Assembly: GCA_944470555.2 (NCBI GenBank)
Contig: OX104127.1
Location: 45,870,934 to 45,934,933 of the forward strand
DNA: 64,000 nucleotides
Direction: 5' to 3'
Source of the DNA: Heterobilharzia americana
Taxonomy: Eukaryota > Platyhelminthes > Trematoda > Strigeidida > Schistosomatidae
The position numbers and the translations under genes were made by a program. This document shows, piece after piece, positions 55,397 to 64,000 of this stretch (the stretch's first letter is position 1; each line of letters opens with the position of its first letter). The notes under the pieces are model-generated. The model was not told the origin of the DNA and did not search any database. It saw nothing but the letters and a program-made list of their open reading frames with translations.

Positions 55397-57540
55397 CCAG
55401 ACTAATATCCTCTGAAAGCCTTCGCGAAAGCTACACTAGCGCCATGGAAGAGACCATCAGAAAGGGATATGCAGCAGTAGCTCCTGAGCCCCAGCTTGAT
55501 CCTAGCTACCGCCCACGATGGTATTTGCCGCATCATGCCGTATTTAACCCCAAGAAACCGGGGAAGGTAAGAGTTGTGCTGGACTGCGCTGCCAAACTGT
55601 CCGGAACTTCTTTAAATGACTTCCTGTATCAGGGACCAGACACGACAGCGAACTTGGTTGGAATATTATTGCGTTTTCGCAAAGAACCGATTGCCCTGAC
55701 GTCCGATGTGGAAGAAATGTTTATGCAGGTGAAAGTCCCAGAGTTTGACCGAGGTGCCCTGCGGTTCCTATGGTGGCCTCAGGGTGATTTCTCGAAGGAA
55801 CCTATTGAATATCAAATGACGTCACACCCATTCGGTGCAGTGTCCTCACCGTTTTGTGCGTATTTTGCAATGGCCAAGACTGCCGAGACGTATGCCAACG
55901 ATTATGATAGCTATGTGGTGGAAGCAGTGAAGCATAACTTTTATGTTGATGATTGCCTAGTGTCCTTTGCAAGCCCAGGTGAGGCAAAAACGTTCGTAAA
56001 ACAGTCCACTGAGTTGTTGTTACGTGGTGGCTTTAAATTGAAGAAGTGGGTGACTAATTCAGAGGCAGTGAGAGTAGTTCTTCCTGGTCTGAGCCACACA
56101 GAGAACTCAGTCGACTTACGTGTTAGTCAAGGCTCAATCCACAGGGCCCTAGGTTTGGAATGGGACACCATGCATGATGTTTTTAAGTTCCGATTTGAAC
56201 CCGTCGAAAAACCCTTCACGAAGAGAGGACTACTATCCACCGTCTCAGCTCTTTTTGACCCACTAGGCCTCATCGCCCCAGTTTGTCTTCCGGCCAAGCA
56301 GCTATTGCAGAATCTTTGCAAATCTCATGCTGGTTGGGATACACCCCTTAGTTCCAATGACCTATCCCTATGGATGGATTGGATGAGGTTCATGAAGAAT
56401 CTTGGGCAAATCTCCGTACCCAGAAGTATCAAGAAGGAGGATAAGAGTGAGATGAGTAAGATTGAGTTGCACTTATTTTGCGATGCCTCTGAATCTGGTT
56501 ATGGAGAATTAATAAAGGAACTCCGAGAAAAGGGTAGTTGTGAGAATGAAGAAGGAGAATTGCAAAGGTTGTCACCTATACTTGTGGATGGATTGGTCTG
56601 CGTCGGTGGGAGGTTGAACTATTCCGACTACCCACTTACTTTTAAGCATCCGGTTATCCTCCCCAGACATCACTTCGTGACTGAGCTGATCATAAGGCAT
56701 TATCATATTATAGAAGGACATACTGGTACTTCGCAAGTCCTGGCCACTCTACGAAGAAACTATTGGATAATTAAGGGGATCAGTGCGGTCAAACGGGTGA
56801 TAAGAAAGTGCATAGAGTGCCGACGATTGAAAGCTGCACTGGGTCAGCAGATGATGGCCCCTTTACCGGTCTGTCGCGTGCAGAAAGGATGGTTTTGCTT
56901 CTCATCAGTGGGAATTGATTATTTTGGACCACTCATGGTTCGCCAGGGAAGGAAGGGGATACGATGGAGTTTCAACCCCCCGCAAGCGAGTCATCGAGGT
57001 GGGATATGGGAAAGGATGATACGTTCTGTACGCAGGTTATTGATGGTCATATCCAAAGAGCAGACTCTGCACGATGATACATTAGCCACCTACTTCGTGG
57101 AAATAGAAAGAATTTTGAACAATCGTCCTATTGTTCCCATGACGACCGACCCAAAAGACGAGTTAGCTCTCACTCCCAATAGCTTATTGTTATTGAGAGA
57201 TAGTGGAGGAATAGTCGTGGAGGGCACTATTGCCGATAATTACGTCAGACGTTGGAAACAAGTTAATTACTTAGCTGACGTATTTTGGCGCCGATGGATG
57301 AAAGAGTATCTACCATGCTTGCAAACTCGTCAGAAGTGGTTGGGAAGAAAAAGAAATTTCAAGGAGGGAGATGTGGTGATTGTGGCCTCTGAAAAAACAC
57401 CACGTGGTTCCTGGCCTTTGGGAGTGATCGAAACATGCGAGAAGGACGAAGACGATTTAGTAAGAACTGTGATGGTGCGTATGAAGGAAGGTACCGTGAG
57501 AAGAGATATAAGAAAGCTTTGTCTTCTTGAGGGAGTATAA
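55397..57540 (+). CDS. BEL pol: RT with shortened RNase H and integrase, open frame
   Basis: Open for over 700 codons to a stop at 57538-57540. The RT has WYLPHHAVFNPKKPGKVRVV, ALTSDVEEMFMQVKVPE and FYVDDCLVSF (YVDD at 55942-55953). RNase H begins LFCDASESGYGE (56470-56510) and then jumps to LIKELREKGSC, so nearly all of it is gone. Integrase keeps the HHCC finger (IRHYHIIEGHTG ... CIECRRLKAA) and the first Asp (VGIDYFGPL). It then jumps after about 12 residues to NPPQASHRGGIWERM, which carries the Glu; the segment with the second Asp is missing. Both deletions are in frame. The product could still copy RNA in part but not integrate it. Confidence 0.88.
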
Positions 57541-57631
57541 GAAAGATAGAGTATGCAGACAGCTAGGTAGATAGAGCCACGGCTGAATACACAGAGGTGT
57601 TTTGCGTGTCTGGAGGGATTTTGGTGGCCGG

Positions 57632-58380
57632 TGTAACGGAAAAATGATCTGAAAATCCTTCCCGATCACCCTTATTTGATTGTATTGACATTTATTTTAA
57701 CATTTTTACCCTCGTTATGGATGGTGTACCTTTGACCCTCGCCGGTGTAATGTTATTTGCTTGTTTAACTGTCTTATTTGACTTTACACTCGGTATTTGC
57801 CTTTGTATGTTTGAGACTTATTATGAGTGTTTCACTTTCCTATTATGTGACGCTGGACTGTTGATAAGGTGATGTTGTTTTACTGCGCACGACATTTTGT
57901 TTTGGTTCAACTTACGGTTGTGCAGTGATTTGACTGTTTGCCTTTTGACTGTCTACTGGGAATGTTTGTTTGTTGATTTGATTCCTGTAGGCAGAGTTTT
58001 GATCCCTTTTGCCGGGAATATTCTTATTGACCGACAGGTATTTAACAGTTGTATTTTTTAACCAGTTTTTACCGTGTAGTACGTATTTGTACCCGAGAAC
58101 GTTTTGGACTGTATAGTTACCCAACGGCACTGTTGAGGTATTTTTGTAATTTGACATAACTTATTGTTGCTTTGATAGTACCACAGATTTTGTTACGAAT
58201 CTACTATTGAATTACTACAAACCGTGTTTTGATATTTCGATCCAACCTTTGACTGTGCGTCACTCGCGGAAGTTAGGAAGCTATACAGTAGAACGCAGGA
58301 ACTAGTCAGATTCAGGTCAGTTGGCACCGCCTAGCTATTTCCCGCGTTCAGGCCAAGATTATTGGATTCTGGCCGCTACA
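57632..58380 (+). repeat. BEL 3' LTR
   Basis: 749 bp, gapless match to 52497-53245 with four mismatches (about 99.5% identity). Confidence 0.93.
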
Positions 58381-59720
58381 CCGACCACTTCAAAGCAGCC
58401 CCCCGCTCTTTGTGGCCTGGCAAGTTATTACTAAAGGTTTATTCCGTGCTGTGCCTCTGCCATGAGACCACTCATAGAACTACTTTGAGGGCTATGAGGT
58501 GTGCGACGATGAGCATCTTGGCTGCACTTGATTTCTCCAGGGTCAGGAAGCCATCTCGAATGCGACCGCGTCTATGTACCATGATCCTGATGCCTCTTTG
58601 AGTATTGCTGCTGAGGCATCTGACTCAGGGGTCGGAGCAGTTTTTCAGTAGCTGACTGGCAACCGTTGGCGGCTGCAGCAGATGGAAACAGGGCACAACA
58701 TGTTTGATGGAGAACTCCAAGTCATGTATTACTCCGTATACTGTTTCTGAAATTTGGCTGAAGGCAGCGGCTTCATTATTTTCACAGGCTGAAACTGTTG
58801 ATCTTCCCCCCTCTTTCAGCGCCCGGCAAGTACTCCATTCGTGAGCTGCGATAGCTGGATTACATTTCCCAGCTTGCGCCAGATATCTGCTATATATCTA
58901 GAGTGGCAGGCGAAAGGCACCTTCGGTTTTTTTCCAGCGCGAACATGCATTTTAACATCTTCCATATAGATATTGTTGTACCCCTCCCAGAATTTAGTGA
59001 ATACACACATCGTTCCACCTGTGCGGATCATTTTATAAGATGGCCAGAAGCTGCGCCTGTTAAGAATATCATTGCCGAAGCTGCCGCTCGTTTTTTCATC
59101 GAAGAACGGATCACAAAATTTGGATGTCTATCCCACGTAACAAGCAGCCACGGGACCCGATTTGAGTGTTTACTATTTCGCTCTTGAACTGCACTTTTAG
59201 ACTGGACTCAGTTCCGAGCGGCAGCCTACCATCCATAAGCAAATGGCGTTGTAGAATATTTCCATCGAAAGTTGAGAGCCTCTCTCTCAGCTGCAAACAT
59301 GCCTCAGTGAACCGAGGCTCTGTCTCGACTCCTCCTGGGTACTTGTGATGCGTTGAAAGCCGATGCTGCATGCACTTCTACGGAACCCGCCTGCAGGCCT
59401 CCTCCTCGTTTACCATGTGATTTCGTTGCCCCCTCAACTTTTGCGAGCATCTTGGGTAGGCCATCTTACATGACTAGGCTTACAAATGCACTGCGTTTAG
59501 TTGGGCATGCCTCTGAACCGCCTGAAACAACCAACGCCTTCGTTCACCCATTTTAAGAAAGACATTACATGTTTTTATACATTGACAGCTTGTACCACCT
59601 TACGCTGCATCACTGAGTCATCAAGAGGCACGAAAAATTCCATACAAACGAGCGGAACGGGTATAAAGATGCTGTAAGTATGGACCGTTTGAGATCAGAT
59701 TTTACCCAAGGTAACCCCGT
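58381..59720 (+). pseudogene. Gypsy-3 pol remnant (RNase H and integrase)
   Basis: A heavily eroded Gypsy pol starting at the BEL insertion site. RNase H: SIAAEASDSGVGAVFQ and MFDGELQVMYYSVY near 58600-58740. Integrase core: HFNIFHIDIVVPLPEF, FIRWPEAAPVKNIIAEAAA, FGCLSHVTSSHGTRFECLLF (58950-59185), with a decayed Asp motif (SSHGTRF where TDRGTQF is usual). C-terminal traces are an RLPCDFV-like segment near 59400 and VSMDRLRSD near 59672, matching the SIDRIKP end of Gypsy-1. Many stops. Related to but distinct from Gypsy-1. Confidence 0.75.
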
Positions 59721-59989
59721 CGTAAGTGGCTTTTCTGCTCACTGTAGCTGGCCAGGAGATATCCCAACAATTGAAATTTTTGACGACAACCCTGGTATTA
59801 CGCGGATACAGCAATCCCCCGAACGGCCAAAAAACGCCGTCAGGTCGAACCATCAGGTTTCCGCATTGTCTAAGGGCATATTCAACTAAGTGGTGCAAGT
59901 AAAATATGCCAACCATTTTTAACTTTTAAATTTCCTTTACTCTGGGGCCCCGTTTTTACTTGGAAGACAGACATTTTCCTGCATTAAAT

Positions 59990-60390
59990 CCTCTTGGTGT
60001 TTTCCACTACCACGTGGACATACATTTTTCGAGAGGTGATTCTCGAAGTTCTAGTGAGGAGGCGTGACTGATGAGGCCAGCCAGCTTGAATGTGGGGACA
60101 GCTACTCGACGACAGCATTGGATAGAGGCTGCGCTAAACCCTAAGCCAAGAGAAGTAGGGAATACTGACCACTTGATTCCGACCCAGTGGCTCAACCGCA
60201 ACGTGACGGCTCTGGAAATTGAAGGTCCCGGTTTCGACCTCTGGAGGTCGGGTTCACGGGTGCCCACCGATAAGCTGCCCTGCGTTAGTGTGTAACCATC
60301 ATCCACCTCCCCAAATTTCCATTATTCCCCCAACTGATGTCAGTTCACGATGAAAACCAACCTGAATAATCATGGGACTGAACAGCAAAT
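59990..60390 (+). mobile_element. tRNA-like SINE copy
   Basis: Homologous to the minus-strand repeat at 23735-24095 over about 350 bases. It shares TTCCGACCCAGTGGCTCAAC (A-box region), GGTCCCGGTTTCGACCTCTGG-like B box (60223-60243) and GGGTTCACGGGTGCCCACC, plus the tail segment AACTGATGTCAGTTCACGAT. Internal pol III promoter boxes are the likely transcription signal. Exact ends uncertain. Confidence 0.6.
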
Positions 60391-60695
60391 CCTTCTCAAG
60401 TTTTTTAGGCATGGTGTATAAATGTTCCCCATTTTCGTTAGACTCTCCCACTTATTAAGGACCTTTGGTTCTATTTCAGAGCACCGAACGGAACGTCAAA
60501 GTACACTGGAGATTGCGGTCAGCACACTGTTTTATTTTCTTTTTTCAGCTACACCTTAGAACAAGTTCAGGGAACCGAGGACCATTCCACACAGTCAGCC
60601 CACCTGTGGAGTTGTACTAATGATGAAACCGCTGAGTCTTTAATTCCGGCCGGTATCCTCTTACGGCTCTCACGAACCCACTAGGAGTGAGTCAT
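60391..60695. other. No gene recognised
   Basis: 300 bases between the SINE and the solo BEL LTR; no motif seen. Confidence 0.4.
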
Positions 60696-61448
60696 TGCAA
60701 AGAAGTAAGTGGTCTGAAAGTCCTTCTTGACCGCGCCATTTGGCAGCGTTGATGTTTATTTGAATATTTTCACCCTCATTGTGGATATTACTCTTTCACC
60801 CTAAGTGGTGTTATTTTGTCATTCGCTCGTCATCTTTGACTTTACACTAGTCATTTATGTTTCTCTTGGTTGGGACTTTTCATTAATGCTCCACTTTGCC
60901 ACTGTGTGATGTTAAACAGCTTACTATATGAGTTTGTTTCACCGTTCCCGACTTTCTGTTTGGCTCAACTTAAAGCTGCCCTGTGAAGTAACTGCTTGTC
61001 TTTTGACTGTCTACCGAAAACGTTTACTGGTTGATCTGATTCTTATAAACAGAGTTTTGATCCCATTTTGTTGGGAATATTCTTGTTGAATTCCAGGTAA
61101 CTAACAGTTGTATTTGGTCGATCAGATTTTTGCTGTATAGTATATATTAGTGCCGGGGAACGTTCTGGACTGTGCAGTTTTTCAGGAGCATTGTTGAGGT
61201 ACTTTCGTAATTTTGATATAATTTGTTGTTATTTAATAGCACCACAGGTTTACCAAATATCTGTCACAGATTTATCATGTCAAACTGCTTTCCGATGCTG
61301 TTTAAACATAACCTCTGACTGTACGTGACTCAAGAAAGCTTGGAAAACTATACACTAGAACGCGATAGCTTATCTAGATCGCGTTAGCTTGGTCCCGCTG
61401 AATCATTCCCTGCTTACGGACGGAAATACTTGGATTTTGGCCTTCACG
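60696..61448 (+). repeat. Diverged solo LTR of the BEL family
   Basis: Aligns along its whole length with the BEL LTRs (52497-53245), starting GCAAAGAAGTAAGTGGTCTG and ending TTGGATTTTGGCCTTCACGG. Shared landmarks include GTCTTTTGACTGTCTAC, CAGAGTTTTGATCCC, GGGAATATTC and CTGACTGTACGTGAC. Many substitutions, so it is much older than the complete BEL element 2.3 kb to its left. No internal BEL sequence follows, so it probably arose by LTR-LTR recombination. Confidence 0.8.
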
Positions 61449-63567
61449 GTTGTCCATAGAGGCACATAATCCCTAAAATCAATGGCCCACGGTTCGATAA
61501 CACTCAACACCGATGCTGACCTTTACAGTTTTATTGAACTTGCCAAACTGAAAGTACACGTCCAAGGAGCTACGCCTTCATGTTACGTTGCACTTCTCAT
61601 AATCGATCTTGCAACCAGCTAGTCGGAAAGCCCCCGTATTTTGGCACAACCTCTCAAATATATTGTTGCCATCCGACCACGCTGTCATGCTCTTCTTTTC
61701 TCTTGTATTCGTGGGTTAGATTACAAGTACGAATAACTGGTGAATGAACTCTGCGTTGGTCAAGTCCGCACAAGGACAATTTTTAACAGGATAAAGTTAT
61801 CCTGGCCAGAACTCAGTGTATACAGTTCAGAACATGTTTTGACTGGACCAGAAGGTGGGCTTGCGCTACTTTGGCAGACCCCACTTACCCTCCCCGAGTC
61901 GCCTAGAGCCCAATCATATATTATACAAGTAACAGATCATGAATGATGTGGTTTTACCCACCGAACTGGTTATTCACAACATAACACGTGTGGGAAAGGT
62001 ACCTCAGTGGTGCCGCTGCTGCACTACAGCCAACAATAGCTTCTTTGATATAAAAATAGTAACATATATTCGTCAAAGGGGCCTGTTAGGAATGTAGACC
62101 ACATGCACAACAGGCTGAAAATATTCCCAACAAAAAATATCCAGATGCTCGTCTCCAAGAGCAAGCAACAGGAATGTCCCAAGCAGAAGGCCAAATCAAA
62201 ACTGTAATGGTGTAACTTTCCACGCAACCTTGGCTAGAGTGGGACAACATGGGTGAAAGCAGAGGAAGGCTACGAGCAAGTGGCAAACTGAAGTTAGGGA
62301 AGCTGGATTACAAAAGACGAACACAAATTTAGTGTCACTAAATGGGAGAGCTAGTAAAAGTGTTCCTATCTGCTTGGAAAACAACGAGAGTAAGAAAACG
62401 AGGCGATAAGGATGTACTCAAATGCAAAGACAAAAATAGAGCAGTAAGGAGAGATACGGCAGTAGATGATACGTAGAAGGGACTCCACTATCATATTCCG
62501 TTGCGAAAGGTGATACCATCTGTCGAGCAACGCGTGAATTTCGTCTCTTGCACTTCGCACACCTGTCAGTTACCCACCGTACTATCGCCCCTCCTTTAAT
62601 TAACCATCGCTTCCATCTCAAACTAGAAGGCGATTATGATGGGATTAAGTGACCTACTACACGATGATATCTGTACGTGGCGTCATTGGTAAAATGGTCA
62701 CTTGCAGGCTATACAAGAGGATGTTTTGCATAAGATGATCTTAACATGTTTAAGGGTCCACTGCCTCTAGCATTCAACTCAGAAGATGGTGGAAACCGAC
62801 GCATTTACTCATCCTTTTGCCTCCAAAAAGCCATGCCTGAAATTGTTTGTAGTTGCCCCCCAAATCTATCAACGGGTGGTAATCAAACTCAACATCCCAA
62901 CTGAATGTATATCGTGAAAACTCACCGATCCTAAAATCAGGCCACTATTTCCTGGACCGTTCATAATCGTCAACAATTTAGGGCACCTGCACTACTAGGT
63001 AGCAGCCTACAATGATACCAGCCGGAAAGAATTATATTCAGATGCGAATGCGCACTTGAATGGCACAGGCCTGCATCAGGCCGCATGCCTCCCTACGAAC
63101 TATATGTGTGAAACCCTATCACCACTGGATAATAGTCCTTCAAATGTTTATTTCTTTGTACTGCAACAACTAATTACGATGGCTTACATCTGTATAGCTG
63201 CGTAAAGATACACTGCGGGTGGGAAATGAGAGGACTTATAGATTCACGTGGATTGAATGGTAATGATAACATTTAATGCTGCCGAAAATCAGTGACGTGA
63301 GTTAAAGTTGGCCAAAAAAGTGAAATTAGGTCAAAATAGATGTTTGCCTGACTATACACGGAACTATACCCCCAGGTTAACCATCTCGGTCATGTGACGC
63401 AAACGTCGGATGTCGGACGATTTTGGCATCACTTCATTGTGAAAAAAGAATGGTGACTAGAGACGATCGAAACTCATAAACAATCTGTATGTACTGTGAA
63501 GTGATACTTTTCCGTTCTTTTTATAACCTGCATTCACTTTTGATATCTTGATAAACCCTAATAATAA
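61449..63567. other. 2.1 kb with no firm feature
   Basis: Possible decayed LTR-element sequence: a plus-strand frame at 61740-61946 and a segment near 62940-62960 reading like a Gypsy integrase end (PLFPGPFIIV). Neither is strong enough to call. Minus-strand frames at 62024-62621 are not credible as genes. Confidence 0.35.
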
Positions 63568-64000
63568 TATTATAATAATTATTATTTTGGAATATACAGG
63601 TATACACCATTTTTACAGGCATGAATAAGTTTATATATAAATTACATGTTTCTTCATGGAGGGTAATCTCAATCCCCACCCGTTGTCACCAGAAGATATA
63701 ATTACTGCATGTTCATACAATGGAACATCCCAGCAGAATAAATATACGTAAAATTTAAAATTGAACAAGTGGAAGTATTGTCTTCGCATTAACAAAAAAC
63801 GGGTCTGTATCTAGACATTACGGGTATTGCCTGGAGAAAAAAAGCTTGAAGCTAATACTTCCGTTGTAATAGTTTATACTTTTTGCTTGAGATAATGGTG
63901 AAAAGTTTATGAAGGAATGTATGCACGAAGTGTTTACATATTGTACTTCATTTATGGTTCCAGGACTGTATAATTCATGCATGTTAATACCATTAAAAGA
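63568..64000. repeat. Interspersed repeat, copy B, runs off the window
   Basis: Matches 38214-38640 throughout (AATATACAGGTATACACC; CTAGACATTACGGGTATTGC; GTTCCAGGACTGTATAATTC). A run of AATAATAATATTATAATAATTATTATT precedes it, as expected for the 3' tail of an antisense LINE. It continues past base 64000. Confidence 0.65.

Larger units (their letters stand above)
52497..58380 (+). mobile_element. BEL/Pao LTR retrotransposon, very young, internally deleted
   Basis: 5,884 bp with 749-bp LTRs (TGTAACGG...GCTACA) that differ at only 4 positions, flanked by a 5-bp duplication. Inside: BEL-type gag with zinc fingers, protease, RT with YVDD and a shortened RNase H/integrase. The order and pol sequence are those of BEL/Pao elements (Sinbad-like in schistosomes). 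The element lacks most of RNase H and the middle of the integrase core, so it is non-autonomous. Its right flank is a Gypsy-3 remnant. Confidence 0.92.

Noticed and set aside
1..64000. CRISPR arrays, prokaryotic operons, rRNA or tRNA genes
   Set aside because: No regularly spaced short repeats, ribosome-binding-site/operon layout or recognisable RNA gene was seen; the tRNA-like boxes belong to SINE copies.

Overview
The window looks like a piece of a parasitic flatworm (trematode) chromosome, most likely Schistosoma. It is AT-rich, has no bacterial-style gene packing, and holds the mix of retroelements typical of schistosomes: RTE/SR2-like, CR1/Jockey-like and one further class of non-LTR element, Gypsy and BEL/Pao LTR elements, a Penelope-like element (PLE) with a GIY-YIG domain, and a tRNA-like SINE. 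The organism is inferred from this mix and from one host gene; no species marker was recognised.

One host gene is supported: a minus-strand, intron-split ADP-dependent glucokinase (ADPGK). Its three best exons are at 21245-21501, 18197-18314 and 13588-13786. Two weaker candidates for C-terminal exons lie at 10528-10729 and about 10126-10218, and one for an N-terminal exon at 22015-22107. Its introns hold an inverted pair of PLE 3' ends (13848-15602) and LINE fragments (11770-12870, 20430-20815). Joining the 18.2 kb and 13.7 kb exons by GT-AG rules leaves two extra bases in an AT repeat.

Left part (1-10.1 kb): an antisense RTE 5' end at the window edge, then a sense RTE copy split at 2150/7204 by a young Gypsy element (Gypsy-1, 250-bp LTRs with 4 differences).

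Middle (22.5-38 kb): a (TA)39 tract, antisense LINE fragments with a SINE inside, then an antisense CR1-type LINE (about 30.8-37.4 kb) carrying two RTE insertions with visible target-site duplications. One is in sense orientation and decayed (27585-30823). The other is antisense and nearly intact (33895-37112), with a single frame-breaking deletion.

Right part (39-64 kb): a sense CR1/Jockey-type LINE (about 39.0-43.3 kb); an antisense Gypsy element (Gypsy-2, 44.0-51.6 kb) split between protease and RT by an antisense LINE; a very young BEL/Pao element (52497-58380, 749-bp LTRs with 4 differences, 5-bp duplication CCGAC) with in-frame deletions in RNase H and integrase; an eroded Gypsy-3 remnant (58.4-59.7 kb); a SINE; an old solo BEL LTR (60.7-61.4 kb); and a repeat at the right edge.

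The window is best read as a nested transposon archive around one metabolic gene. The observations most worth following are the 573-bp perfectly identical block shared by two otherwise diverged RTE copies, stop codons included; frameshifts that fall on homopolymer runs in the youngest LTR elements; and the head-to-head PLE pair. I found no CRISPR array, prokaryotic operon or recognisable RNA gene.
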